Shown: positions 8,525 through 17,700, counted from the stretch's first letter. The stretch is DNA of 64,000 nt from Desulfurispirillum indicum S5 (GCF_000177635.2 NC_014836.1:2650001-2714000); one strand, 5' to 3'. Translations and numbers: made by a program. Notes: a model not told the origin generated them from the sequence alone.

Positions 8525-9175
8525 CTACTGCATGAAGTTCCGGTGGATCGTATACAGGCAGCCCAGCACGCTGCGTCCAGCCTGGGTCAGCGCGTATTCG
8601 CTCTCTGTCTGTTCGATGAACTGCGCCTTGCGCAGGACTTTCAGGTGAAAGTACATCTTGGTGTGATCTTCAATACCCAGCGCGCGAGTGATATCCATGA
8701 ATTTCATGGTGCTGTTTTTCCCCAGCAGATCGATGATGCTGCGGCGAATTTCATTGGAGAGGGTGTAAAAAAGGGCATCTTCATCGATGTTATCGCAGCA
8801 GGAATCCTCGTCGTCACCACTGTTCACCTGCAGGGTCATGACCAGATCGGAGGTATTGAAGGGCTTGATCAGGTAGTCACTGGCACCCTGCTTCATGGCT
8901 TCGACGGCGTTCTCCACCGTGGCGTAAGCCGTGATCATGATAATGCGGGCGTGGGGACGCTGCTGTCGCAGCTGACCAATAAGCTCTATGCCATTGATAC
9001 CCGGCAGAACCAGATCCACCAGGGCCGCCTCAAAGGCGTGGTTCCGGGCAATGTCAATGGCCTCTTCACCACTGGCGGCGCTGAGGCAGGTATAGTTTTC
9101 ACTTTCCAGGGCTTCGCAGATATTTTCGCGCAGTTCGTTGTTGTCGTCGACCACCAGTATGGTTTTTGTGCTCAT
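8525..9175 (-). CDS. Response regulator with ArsR-like winged-helix output
   Basis: 216 residues. Receiver domain 1-120 with the DD pair D10-D11, phospho-acceptor D54, T/Y switch region ITAY and K in IKPF. After a short linker containing an SCC pair, residues 140-212 form a winged helix (FYTLSNEIRRSIIDLL, then DHTKMYFHLKVLRKAQFIE) of the ArsR/HTH_20 type rather than OmpR, NarL or Fis type, an uncommon combination. Its start overlaps the stop of the histidine kinase gene by 1 base, so the two are partners. It ends the pnc operon and may regulate it; this is inference. Confidence 0.85.
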   Translation of the reverse strand: MSTKTILVVDDNNELRENICEALESENYTCLSAASGEEAIDIARNHAFEAALVDLVLPGINGIELIGQLRQQRPHARIIMITAYATVENAVEAMKQGASDYLIKPFNTSDLVMTLQVNSGDDEDSCCDNIDEDALFYTLSNEIRRSIIDLLGKNSTMKFMDITRALGIEDHTKMYFHLKVLRKAQFIEQTESEYALTQAGRSVLGCLYTIHRNFMQ

Positions 9176-10683
9176 CAGCAGTTATCTCCAGCGGGGAATT
9201 CCATGATTACCGTAGTGCCTTTGCCAAGGCTGCTTTCAATGGCGATATTTCCGTTATGCATCTGAATAATACCATAACAGATGAACAAGCCAAGCCCGGT
9301 TCCCTTGCCTTCAGGTTTTGTGGTGAAGAAGGGGTCGAAGAGCATGGCTTTGTGCTCAGAAGCTATCCCGGCGCCGGTGTCGATGATCCGGGAACGAATC
9401 GTCTTGCCGTCAAGTTCGGTAACCAGCGTTATGGTTCCACCTGGCGGGGTGGCATCCATGGCGTTGTTGAGAAGATTGACATAAATTTCCTCAAGTTTCC
9501 AGGGGATGCCGAGCATGGGCGGAACTTTCTGGAGCTGGTACCGCACGGTGTAGCCCTTCAGCTGCTGCTCCACCTGCCGGCAGGCCCCCATGATCACCTG
9601 ATTCAGATTCAGGGGCAGAAAATCCGTCTCCTTCTGGCGGGAAAAGAGCAGAAGCTCGCGGGCGACCATGGCGGCTTTCTGCAGGTTGCGCTCAATGGCC
9701 TCTATGCGATTCATGCACTTGCTGTACTGGGGATCGTCCGGCGCCATGGTGATACGGGCCTGCTTTTTCAGCATATCAAGGCCCAGGGAGATGTTGGTCA
9801 GGGGCGTATTGATCTGGTGAGCCACCCCGGCGGCCATGCGGCCGATGGAAGCCAGCTTGCTGGAGTGGGCCAGTTTGTTGAGGGTACTCTCGAGCATCCG
9901 GTGGTACTCAATATCGAAGATATGCATGGCCTGCATGAGAAAGTGCAGGATGACAAAGCCGGAGATGGCACGCAGCAGCTCCACGTCTATCCCCAGGGGC
10001 GTAAAGGTGACACCCGAGGGAACAGCACCGGTGAGCACACCGTAGACGATCAGGCTGACACCGCACCAGTAAAGACTGCGGGCGCCTTTTTCACTGATGG
10101 AGACCACCTGCTGGGAGTAGAGAATCAGGGCAATTCCCGATATGAGGCCAGCGGGCAGGCCAAAGAAGTTGCGTACCCTGCTGAGAATGAAGCGGCACTC
10201 CTCCGCGCTCTGGCAGTTGGCGTCGGCAACCTGAATGGTGACGGCAAAGCCGATAAAGAGGAGCAGAGGAATAATGACGGAGATGCTGCGCAGCACCTGC
10301 CGGGTGCTGGAGAGAATTGCCAGCCCGAATGCCAGCAAAAAACCATAGGAGAGCAGGATTATCCCGATGCGCACCAGGTTCGGGTACGCGTAGGTACCTG
10401 CGGTCATCTCCACGGGAATGCACACCTGGGCCTGGGGGGAGTACTGAAACCAGGTGAGATAGGCGTGCTGCTGGCTGATATTTTCCTGGCTCTGCAGGAT
10501 CAGGTAGAGCTCAAACCACTCGTGGAGGCCATGGATAAAGGCAAACGCCGCCAGCAGCCACAGGTGGCGGGCAATCTTGAGCTTGCTGTAGCGCTTCTGT
10601 TTGGAGGTGATGGCCACACCAATGGTGAAAAAGGCCAGGCCGTAAAAGAGGTAGAGCATGAAGACATTGATGGTGGCGCTCAT
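9175..10683 (-). CDS. Membrane sensor histidine kinase
   Basis: 502 residues. The N-terminal half (about 1-235) contains some seven hydrophobic segments with short loops and no recognisable periplasmic domain, suggesting sensing in or at the membrane. HisKA follows with GVAHQINTPLTNIS (phospho-His in the H-box), then HATPase_c with an N-box region and DTGAGI and GKGTGLGL motifs. It overlaps pncB (4 bases) upstream and the response regulator (1 base) downstream, so all are translated from one message. The signal is unknown; the context suggests NAD-precursor status or redox state. Confidence 0.88.
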   Translation of the reverse strand: MSATINVFMLYLFYGLAFFTIGVAITSKQKRYSKLKIARHLWLLAAFAFIHGLHEWFELYLILQSQENISQQHAYLTWFQYSPQAQVCIPVEMTAGTYAYPNLVRIGIILLSYGFLLAFGLAILSSTRQVLRSISVIIPLLLFIGFAVTIQVADANCQSAEECRFILSRVRNFFGLPAGLISGIALILYSQQVVSISEKGARSLYWCGVSLIVYGVLTGAVPSGVTFTPLGIDVELLRAISGFVILHFLMQAMHIFDIEYHRMLESTLNKLAHSSKLASIGRMAAGVAHQINTPLTNISLGLDMLKKQARITMAPDDPQYSKCMNRIEAIERNLQKAAMVARELLLFSRQKETDFLPLNLNQVIMGACRQVEQQLKGYTVRYQLQKVPPMLGIPWKLEEIYVNLLNNAMDATPPGGTITLVTELDGKTIRSRIIDTGAGIASEHKAMLFDPFFTTKPEGKGTGLGLFICYGIIQMHNGNIAIESSLGKGTTVIMEFPAGDNC

Positions 10684-11876
10684 GGGTTCTGGTCTCCGGC
10701 ACGGTGGTTCTGCACGTCGAAGGCTTCCTTGAGGGTATCAATATAGGTGGGGTCCGTACAGATGGATTTGCCGGGAGAGTCACTGATTTTCGCGACGGGC
10801 TGGCCATTGCAGCGGGTCATCTTGATGACGATATCCAGCGGGGTATAGCCGCCAAGGTCGTTGGTGAGATTGGTACCGATGCCAAAGAGGGTTCTGATAC
10901 GGCGGCGGAAGTAGCGGTGAATTTCCAGGGCCTTGGGTATGTTCAGCCCGTCGCTGAAGACCAGGGTCTTCGTGGTGGGGTCAATTCCCAGTTTCTGGTA
11001 GTGGGCGATGAGGCTGTCTCCCCAGTGGAAGGGATCGCCGGAATCCTGGCGGGCGCCAGCGTAGGCGCTGGCCAGACCAGCGTCGAAATCCCGCAGGAAA
11101 GCCTCCAGGGTGATGATGTCCGACAGGGCAATGCCGAGCTGATCCCCATATTCCCGCCGCCACAGTTCAAAGGCGTAGCGCTGGCTCTTCTGCAGTTGCG
11201 GCGCCAGCACCTGGCATATCTGCAGGTACTCATGGGCCATGGTGCCCACCGGTTGCAGACCCATGGTGCGGGCCAGGTGGAGATTACTGGTGCCGACACA
11301 GTTGGCGGGAAGCTCCTTGCGCAGATACTCCATTACCCGGAAGTGATGGCGGCGCGAGAATCGGCGGCGGGTGCCAAATTCAACAAAGTGGAAGTCGGCG
11401 CCGTCAGGGTGCTGGCGAACCAGCTCCACCTTGTCCCACAGGCGCTGCCAGGCCTGTCTGAAGTCGGGATCGGGAAACACCTGCTGGTAATACAGCTCGT
11501 TGACAATGGCCAGCAGGGGAATCTCGAAGAGAATCGTCTGCAGAATGCCGCCCCGGATAATGATTTCCAGATTGGCGTCTCCACAAGCCTTGACACTGAC
11601 ATTTCTTTCATCCAGGCGAAAGCGCTCCAGAAAGGCCAGGAAATCCGGCTGCATATAGGGCAGCGAGGCCAGGAAGTCAAGCTCTGGCGCCGTCAGCTGC
11701 AGCGTGCACAGATGGCGAACTTCAGTGCGCACCGCTTCCACAATGCCGCCCAGATCTGCGTCGCTGGTGCGGCAGAAGAAACGATACTCGGCATGGGCCT
11801 TCGGATACTGGTGAAAGGCCACCTGCATCATGGTGAATTTATAGAGGTCGGTATCCAGAAGTGATTGAATAATCAT
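10680..11876 (-). CDS. pncB: Nicotinate phosphoribosyltransferase
   Basis: 398 residues, the usual length for PncB. It converts nicotinate and PRPP to nicotinate mononucleotide in NAD salvage. Recognised by the N-terminal LLDTDLYKFTMMQV, VEFGTRRR (PRPP-site region), the histidine-containing TMAHEY and the C-terminal FGIGTNLTND phosphate-binding segment. It overlaps pncA (4 bases) and the histidine kinase gene (4 bases). Together with pncA it forms a complete nicotinamide-to-NaMN route. Confidence 0.95.
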   Translation of the reverse strand: MIIQSLLDTDLYKFTMMQVAFHQYPKAHAEYRFFCRTSDADLGGIVEAVRTEVRHLCTLQLTAPELDFLASLPYMQPDFLAFLERFRLDERNVSVKACGDANLEIIIRGGILQTILFEIPLLAIVNELYYQQVFPDPDFRQAWQRLWDKVELVRQHPDGADFHFVEFGTRRRFSRRHHFRVMEYLRKELPANCVGTSNLHLARTMGLQPVGTMAHEYLQICQVLAPQLQKSQRYAFELWRREYGDQLGIALSDIITLEAFLRDFDAGLASAYAGARQDSGDPFHWGDSLIAHYQKLGIDPTTKTLVFSDGLNIPKALEIHRYFRRRIRTLFGIGTNLTNDLGGYTPLDIVIKMTRCNGQPVAKISDSPGKSICTDPTYIDTLKEAFDVQNHRAGDQNP

Positions 11877-12523
11877 TGGGGCCCTTGACGTATCTGCGCC
11901 GTACCGGAGACGATGATGGCGCCACAGCGCTCCATTTCGTCAATGGCCGCCTCCACCGTTTGCGCGGCTATGCCCCGGCAGGCTCCCAGATTCACCACAA
12001 CCTGAAAGCCAGCTGCCAGCAGCTGCAGCACGGTGGTCCTGACACAGTAATCGGTGGCCAGCCCTCCCACAAGAACCGTGGTAATCTGGCGACTGCGCAG
12101 GAACTCGATGACTCCCGTGGTGAGTTTCCCCGCCAGATCGTGATAACAGGCACCGTAAGGGTGCATGTCCGGCTCGACGCCCTTCCAGACAAAGTAGTCA
12201 TAGTCCGCTGGATGGGGAAGCCCCGCGATCAGCTCGAAACCACGGGTTCCCGGAACCGCGTGCTGGTTCCAGCGTATATCCACATGCTCTCCGGCCACCG
12301 CGCTGAACTGGGGATGCTCCTCGGTGGCAACCCAGATGGCGCAGGGGCTGTGGGCGTCCTTGGAGCCAACGCGCACACTGGCCAGAGCCGCCTGACAGTT
12401 CAGCTCCTCCACAATGGTCGTCCCCTCGGGAACCGGAAGCTCGTCGGGACAGACCGGCGTAAAGGTATACTGGGCATCAATATCAAAACTGGCAACCCGG
12501 GAAATATGGGGAAGTGTCACCAT
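11873..12523 (-). CDS. pncA: Nicotinamidase
   Basis: 216-residue isochorismatase-fold amidase hydrolysing nicotinamide to nicotinate. The catalytic triad is visible: Asp in FDIDAQ near residue 16, Lys in FVWKG and Cys in ATDYCVRTT. Metal-binding Asp/His residues fall in the HVDIRWNQHAVPGT segment. AGGAGG lies 6 bases upstream of the ATG. It is directly followed by pncB with a 4-base overlap, and the MFS transporter gene ends 33 bases upstream, so the transporter may supply substrate. Confidence 0.92.
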   Translation of the reverse strand: MVTLPHISRVASFDIDAQYTFTPVCPDELPVPEGTTIVEELNCQAALASVRVGSKDAHSPCAIWVATEEHPQFSAVAGEHVDIRWNQHAVPGTRGFELIAGLPHPADYDYFVWKGVEPDMHPYGACYHDLAGKLTTGVIEFLRSRQITTVLVGGLATDYCVRTTVLQLLAAGFQVVVNLGACRGIAAQTVEAAIDEMERCGAIIVSGTAQIRQGPQ

Positions 12524-12556
12524 GTGCAGCCTCCTGTTGCGCTTTTTTCCACTCTA

Positions 12557-13915
12557 CTAAAATCCCGCCGGTTTGCCCAGTGGGCCGCGATTTTCCGGTA
12601 AAGAAGTGTTCCGGCAGCGGGTCTCCCTGATTCCCAGGCTGGCCAGCAGGGAGAAGACGCAGAAGGCGAAACACAGCCACAGCCCCCGCTGGTAGGCTTC
12701 AATACTGTACCAGCGCACTCCATCGATGATCACACCGCTCCATCCCAGATCCATGGCCCAGCCAAAGGCCGGTTGCAGGATCGCCGCCCCCAGAAAGCTG
12801 CCGGTATTGACCATGGCCATGGCGGTTCCCGCCGACCAGGGTGGAACAATTTCGCGGGCAGCGGGAAAGACCGCCACAAAACCACCGGCAGAGATCCCCA
12901 GCAGCGTGTAGAGCACAAATCCGCTCAGCCCCGGCCCCCAGGGCATCAGGATCAGGGCCAGCCAGACCCCACAGGAGAGGGCGCAGGAAAAGACGATGGG
13001 CGGCTTGCGGCGGCCCAGGCGGTCGGTGACAAAGCCCATGCCAAGGCAGCTGATGGCGAATCCCAGCAGTGCCATGCTGGTATACTGGGAAGCCTGGGTA
13101 CGGCTGATGCCATGCACCTGCTCCAGGTAGGGGACTCCCCAGAGACCGGCAAAGGCCAGCAGTCCACCCAGCATGCCCACATTCATCAGCATGGCGGCCC
13201 AGATGCGCGGATTGGCCAGCACCTGGCGCAGATCAGCCAGCCACGACTGCTGGCGCTCCGGGTGGGTCAGCTGCCCTTCCATTTCACGAATGGAGGGAAA
13301 TCCCGCATCTTCAGGCCGGTTGCGCACGACAATGGCGCTGGCCACGGCCAGGCCCAGCGAGACAATTCCCGCCAGCACAAACACCGTGCGCCAGGAGAGA
13401 ACATCCAGGATCAGGCCCAGGGGAGCAGCAGCAAAGACGCCCCCCAGGTTCCCCAGAAAGATGGTCAGCCCGCTGATAACCCCATAGCTGCGCTCGCTGA
13501 ACCACTGGGTATTGCTCTTCATGAAAGCCACAAAGACGACGGAGACCCCCAGTCCCACCAGCAGGCGCCCTGCCATGGCAGTGGAGTAGTCGGGTGCCAG
13601 GGCAAAGAGCAGCGAGCCAAGCCCGGCCAGCACACCTCCGGCGGTGACGCAGACGCGAGGCCCCAGGGTATCGGCCAGAATGCCCGAAGGGATCTGCATG
13701 GCGGTATAGACGTAGTAATAGGCGGCAGCCAGGGAACCAAGAGCCACCGCCGACGTATTGAAGGCGGCCATGAGCTCACCGGCCACGACGCCGGGAGCAA
13801 TGCGGTGGAAGAACACGGAGATAAAGGATGCCGCCAACAGACCATAGATGATCCAGCGCAGGCGGCTGAAACGCTTTTGTTCGCTGGTACAGAGGATTCC
13901 GGGTCGATCGTTCAT
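12557..13915 (-). CDS. MFS transporter
   Basis: 452 residues with about twelve membrane segments. An MFS loop motif is seen after helix 2 (SGILADTLGPRV), repeated in the second half as GFVTDRLGRRKP. The HRIAPGVV segment in helix 1 is typical of a large MFS group in sulfur- and metal-reducing anaerobes. The substrate is not known. The gene overlaps the upstream TauE gene by 4 bases and precedes pncA by 33 bases. This position makes nicotinamide or nicotinate a reasonable but unproven substrate. Confidence 0.78.
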   Translation of the reverse strand: MNDRPGILCTSEQKRFSRLRWIIYGLLAASFISVFFHRIAPGVVAGELMAAFNTSAVALGSLAAAYYYVYTAMQIPSGILADTLGPRVCVTAGGVLAGLGSLLFALAPDYSTAMAGRLLVGLGVSVVFVAFMKSNTQWFSERSYGVISGLTIFLGNLGGVFAAAPLGLILDVLSWRTVFVLAGIVSLGLAVASAIVVRNRPEDAGFPSIREMEGQLTHPERQQSWLADLRQVLANPRIWAAMLMNVGMLGGLLAFAGLWGVPYLEQVHGISRTQASQYTSMALLGFAISCLGMGFVTDRLGRRKPPIVFSCALSCGVWLALILMPWGPGLSGFVLYTLLGISAGGFVAVFPAAREIVPPWSAGTAMAMVNTGSFLGAAILQPAFGWAMDLGWSGVIIDGVRWYSIEAYQRGLWLCFAFCVFSLLASLGIRETRCRNTSLPENRGPLGKPAGF

Positions 13916-14766
13916 GGGAAAAAGGCCTTCCAGAGGATGCGCGCAGCCACGAGAAGCACCAGCAGGCCAAAGATGCGCTTAAGCCTGGGAGCGGGCAGAC
14001 GATGGGAGAGGGCAACACCGAAGGGCACACTGAGGAAGGTAAAGGTGGCGATGCCCAGCAGCGCTGGCAGGTAGACGTATCCCAGGCTCCAGGCCGGCAG
14101 GCCGAGGCTGTGCCAGCCCGCGTACACGAAACCGATGGTTCCCGCCGTGGCAATGGGCAGCGCCAGAGTGATGCTGGTGGCGACGGCATTCTGCATGGGA
14201 ACATTGGAGGCCACCAGCAGGGGGATGATCACATTTCCGCCGGCAATACCCGCCATGCCGGAGACCAGGCCCACAAAGGTGCCCGCTCCCGCCGTCCCCA
14301 CCCCGCCGGGAAGCTGCCGCCTCGGATTTGGGGTCCAGCGGCGCAGCATATTGATTCCCGCATAGGTGAGAAAGCAGCCGATAAACGCCTGCAGGGCAAA
14401 AGCAGGTAGCAGGCTGGCCACGGTCCCACTGAGAAAGGCGCCCAGGAGTATATAGGGTGTCCAGCGACGCACCACCTGCCAGAGAATGGCGCCGCGCTTC
14501 ATTTGCGCCAGGATGGCCGAGATTGAGGTAACAATAATGGTGGACAGGGATGTGGCCACGGCCAGCTTGATGGCCAGGGCCGGGTCCATGCCCTGGCGCG
14601 CGAAGAGATAGAGCAGGGAAGGGACAATGATCACCCCGCCTCCCACCCCGAGGGTGCCGGCAATAATACCAGCGGCAATGCCGGTCAGCGCGAAATGGAG
14701 AATATTGACAAGTTCCAAGGAGCCCTCTGGCGTCTGAGATAAGGGAAAAGATACCACGGCGGGCAT
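13912..14766 (-). CDS. Sulfite exporter TauE/SafE family permease
   Basis: Up to 284 residues, with eight or so hydrophobic helices and the family repeat GTLGVGGGVIIVPSL near the start and GMAGIAGGNVIIPLL in the second half. The ATG at 14766 lacks a ribosome site; a TTG at 14718, giving LELVNILHF, with a GAGGG upstream fits the family start better. It heads the run of six minus-strand genes ending at 8525 and overlaps the MFS gene by 4 bases. It is likely an anion exporter of unknown specificity, distinct from the homologue at 1433-2200. Confidence 0.78.
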   Translation of the reverse strand: MPAVVSFPLSQTPEGSLELVNILHFALTGIAAGIIAGTLGVGGGVIIVPSLLYLFARQGMDPALAIKLAVATSLSTIIVTSISAILAQMKRGAILWQVVRRWTPYILLGAFLSGTVASLLPAFALQAFIGCFLTYAGINMLRRWTPNPRRQLPGGVGTAGAGTFVGLVSGMAGIAGGNVIIPLLVASNVPMQNAVATSITLALPIATAGTIGFVYAGWHSLGLPAWSLGYVYLPALLGIATFTFLSVPFGVALSHRLPAPRLKRIFGLLVLLVAARILWKAFFP

Positions 14767-14849
14767 ATTTCACAAGCCACAAATTCCAAGGATTTCAAGC
14801 TCCAAAACAAAAGCCTTGTGATGGTCTGTCATTGTGGGTATCAAAATAC

Positions 14850-14878
14850 TTGACACCTTGTAAGCATGCCCATAGGAT
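14850..14878 (+). promoter_or_regulatory. Sigma-70 promoter for TraF-like gene
   Basis: TTGACA (perfect -35), 17-base spacer and TAGGAT, about 50 bases before the chosen ATG at 14929. Confidence 0.6.
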
Positions 14879-14928
14879 GCCTTTATCTGTTTTATTACTC
14901 CCTCTTTATGGAAATACAGGTGGTGCGT

Positions 14929-16221
14929 ATGGGAAGGAAACTCCTTTTGGCTGGTGCTTTTTTGTGGCTTTTCCCCGTCGTGGGGCACGGAGGGACACTG
15001 CATCCTCCCGGCTCCACCCTGACCCTTGGCAATGTCAGCCACAATCAGAGTCTGCTGGCCAGCGTGCAGAATCCCGCTGCCGGAGCGGCCGCCCTTGAGA
15101 AAAAAGGAGGGCAGTACCGTTTCGGCATTCTGAGCTCCATCGGTTTCGGCTATGAATTTGGCGACGTGGATAACCTGCTGGATGAACTGGATGACCTTTC
15201 CGACCTCCTGGATGACGCCTCCACCCTGCAGGAGGTGGAAGATATCAAGGAGCGCTTTGACGAGGCCCTGGTGGATATGAGCCGGGATGGCTACCTGAAG
15301 GTTCAGGGTGGCGTCCATGTCCCCCTGATGCCGATCGTCATGACCCACTCCCTGTGGCAGGGCAGCATCACCTTTGACGCCAGCTACCAGGGACAGGCCC
15401 GTCTGGGCGTCCTGGACGACCCCATTGCGTGGGACGAAGTCCGCGGCGAAGCCGTGACCAACACTTCCCTCTACCTGAAGGGAGCCGTGATTCGCCAGAT
15501 CAGCCTGGGATACAGCCGCCAGGTATGGGAAAATCATTTCGGCACCCTCTATGCCGGTGCCCGCCTCAAGCACTATGAGGGAGATTTTTCCAAAAACGTC
15601 ATCGCCCTGATGGACGCCGATGACGATGTGGCCGATGTCTTTGAAGACGAATTCGACGCCAACCAGCGTACCTCGTCGGCCCTGGGAGTCGATGCCGGCG
15701 TCCTCTGGGTGGCCCATCTCTATCGCCTGGGAGCCACGGTCAACAACCTCAACAGTCCCAGCCTCTCCTATCCCGCCATTGGTACAGGGTGCGACTCCCT
15801 CAGCGGCTCCGCCCAAGACAACTGCAATACGGCGGCGTACTTCAGCAACCGCATCAACCTGCGGGAAAAATACGAGATGGAGCCCCAGTTACAGGTAGAA
15901 GGTACCCTCTACCATCCCAACCGTCAGTGGGTGGTGTCCGCCAGCCTGGACGCCAATCCCGTCTATGACGCCGTGGGCGACGAGGTGCAATGGTTTACCC
16001 TCAGCACAGCCTACCTCAGCGAAAGCTGGGTGATTCCCGGCTACCGCTTCGGCTACCGCAAAAATCTCACCGGCAGCGAACTCAGCTATGTCACCACCGG
16101 CTTTACCCTTTTCAGAACCTTTAACCTGGATATCGCCTACGGCCTTGACCGCATCGAGGTTGACGATGATGAGTACCCACGCTCCATCATGGTCAACCTG
16201 GGCTTTGATCTGACGTTCTAA
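14929..16221 (+). CDS. TraF-like outer-membrane beta-barrel protein
   Basis: 430 residues. The ATG at 14929 is chosen because AGGTGG lies upstream and a signal peptide follows directly (MGRKLLLAGAFLWLFPVVGHG). The mature start LTLGNVSHNQSLLASVQNPA and the alternating hydrophobic strands match the TraF-like conjugal-transfer outer-membrane family (PF13729 type), whose members are mostly chromosomal and not linked to conjugation. An acidic helical insert (about residues 60-100) precedes the barrel. The protein ends in LTF with a terminal Phe, typical for BAM-inserted barrels. No conjugation genes are nearby, so the role is unknown. Confidence 0.65.
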   Translation: MGRKLLLAGAFLWLFPVVGHGGTLHPPGSTLTLGNVSHNQSLLASVQNPAAGAAALEKKGGQYRFGILSSIGFGYEFGDVDNLLDELDDLSDLLDDASTLQEVEDIKERFDEALVDMSRDGYLKVQGGVHVPLMPIVMTHSLWQGSITFDASYQGQARLGVLDDPIAWDEVRGEAVTNTSLYLKGAVIRQISLGYSRQVWENHFGTLYAGARLKHYEGDFSKNVIALMDADDDVADVFEDEFDANQRTSSALGVDAGVLWVAHLYRLGATVNNLNSPSLSYPAIGTGCDSLSGSAQDNCNTAAYFSNRINLREKYEMEPQLQVEGTLYHPNRQWVVSASLDANPVYDAVGDEVQWFTLSTAYLSESWVIPGYRFGYRKNLTGSELSYVTTGFTLFRTFNLDIAYGLDRIEVDDDEYPRSIMVNLGFDLTF

Positions 16222-16322
16222 CGACTACACCGTGCTGGCCCAGGTGGTGATCGCCGGCATCCCCCAGAACGTACTCATAAAATCCAAAGCGGATGGTGAC
16301 TATGATGTCTCCTCATACTAAG
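16214..16322 (+). pseudogene. Possible gene relic (C-terminal fragment)
   Basis: A frame without a good start reads SNDYTVLAQVVIAGIPQ then NVLIKSKADGDYDVSSY and stop. Codons end almost always in C or G, as in real genes of this genome. It overlaps the start of the next gene in another frame. It may be the tail of a decayed gene or a chance frame. Confidence 0.3.
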
Positions 16323-17582
16323 CTTCAGCATGTGTTTGCGAAAAGCGCGGGCATCGCCCTGATACTGGGAGCCTGCGCCGGCACCTCTTTGAGCGCACCG
16401 GTGAACTTCGAAGGCGCGGGCAGCCTGACCATGGGCAGCGCCAGCGTCATGGAAGAGGGGGCATTTGTCTGGTTCCTGCCGGTTCTGCGCGAGAATTTCC
16501 CCGATGAAGTGGGAACCACCACCGATATTCCCTGGGGCGTGCGGGCCGGCATCGCGCCGGGCTGGGAGCTGGGAGCCCGTTTCCCCTACCGCAGCGACAG
16601 CGAACTGGAAAAGGATGGCCTGCGCCACATTGAGCTTTCCGCCAAAGTGCAGCTTTTCGGCGGTCCCCGTGCGCAGCGCTCCGGAGCCCTGGCGCTCTTT
16701 GGCACTGTGGTGAACTCAGAAGGTGAGCCCTTCCTGGGAACCGGCAGGGCCAATATGGGCATCGAGTTCCTGGTGACGGAAGTGCTCAGCACCGACACCC
16801 GCTTCCACTCGTCCATCGGCCTGGCGCGACGCGATATCCGGGCCCCCTACCTGGAAGCCACCGACCCCGACTATGATCCCGAAGCCATATACCAGATCAC
16901 CAGGACGCTCTCCTATAAAATGGGCCTTGAACAGCGTCTGTGGAGGCAGAGCTACCTGCTCCTGGAAGCCGGAACCTCCATTGGCCTGGCAGGTGAAGAC
17001 GAGCAGGATCAGTTCTCCATTTACGTCATGCCCGGGCTGCGCTTCGGCAATCCGGCAGCAGGCTGGAACCTGACCATGGCCGTTGGCCGCGACATTCCCG
17101 AAAACGGACTGGAACCCGAAAGTCGGTATATGCTTGGGCTGAGTTATCGAACCCAGCCCGCCCGCGCCACCCAGGACGATGAGCTGCGCAAGCGCCTGGA
17201 GGAGCTGGAAAAACGCCTGGCCGCAGAAGCCGCCCTCGATCAAGACCCCGCTGCCGGCGCCCCCCTGCCAGGAGCCGCTGCGCCGGCAGCCACCGGCAGG
17301 CTGCGGGTGGAGGTCATCAACGCTTCCGGTGTGCCCCTGCTGGGCGAACGCATTGCCGAAGAGGTCCGCCAGAAAGGCAACTATGATGTGATCCGCGTCG
17401 GGTCCACGGGAAATGTCACGGACCAGGAGCTTACCCACATCCATTATCGTGACGGATTGGCCCGCGACGCGGTGACCCTGGGGCACTCCATGCGTAACTA
17501 CCAAATTGTTACCCAGGGAAGGGACCTGCCGGAAGACGTTGATCTGCGGATAGTTATCGGCGTCGACCAGTTCCGGCCCTGA
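16293..17582 (+). CDS. Envelope protein: barrel-like domain fused to LytR_C domain
   Basis: 429 residues. An N-terminal signal (about 1-35) includes LGAC28, a possible lipobox, or alternatively a signal-peptidase-I site after SLSA. Residues 40-288 have strand-rich, glycine- and aromatic-rich segments like an outer-membrane porin or transporter. Residues 292-315 form a short charged coiled coil and 316-335 an Ala/Pro linker. Residues 337-423 (RLRVEVINASGVPLLGERIAEEV) match the LytR_C domain usually found at the end of LytR-CpsA-Psr proteins and in cell-wall-associated factors. It could connect outer membrane and peptidoglycan. The start may be at 16293 or the ATG pair at 16302/16305. Confidence 0.6.
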   Translation: MVTMMSPHTKLQHVFAKSAGIALILGACAGTSLSAPVNFEGAGSLTMGSASVMEEGAFVWFLPVLRENFPDEVGTTTDIPWGVRAGIAPGWELGARFPYRSDSELEKDGLRHIELSAKVQLFGGPRAQRSGALALFGTVVNSEGEPFLGTGRANMGIEFLVTEVLSTDTRFHSSIGLARRDIRAPYLEATDPDYDPEAIYQITRTLSYKMGLEQRLWRQSYLLLEAGTSIGLAGEDEQDQFSIYVMPGLRFGNPAAGWNLTMAVGRDIPENGLEPESRYMLGLSYRTQPARATQDDELRKRLEELEKRLAAEAALDQDPAAGAPLPGAAAPAATGRLRVEVINASGVPLLGERIAEEVRQKGNYDVIRVGSTGNVTDQELTHIHYRDGLARDAVTLGHSMRNYQIVTQGRDLPEDVDLRIVIGVDQFRP

Positions 17583-17700
17583 CGCCCTGCCCCTGGTTGG
17601 CACACCTGAAAAATCGCCTTGCCTGTGGTCAGCATCTGAAAAATGTGCTACATATTTTCTTGTTGTGTACTTACGCCATGATAAGAAAAAGAGGTAGTCA

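Noticed and set aside
14770-15816. Long minus-strand frame of 348 residues
   Set aside because: It lies antisense to the TraF-like gene, has no ribosome site and no family resemblance; the plus strand has signal peptide and barrel features.
14929-16221. Evidence for an integrated conjugative element from the TraF-like protein
   Set aside because: No other transfer, integrase or relaxase gene is near; the TraF-like outer-membrane family is common on chromosomes.
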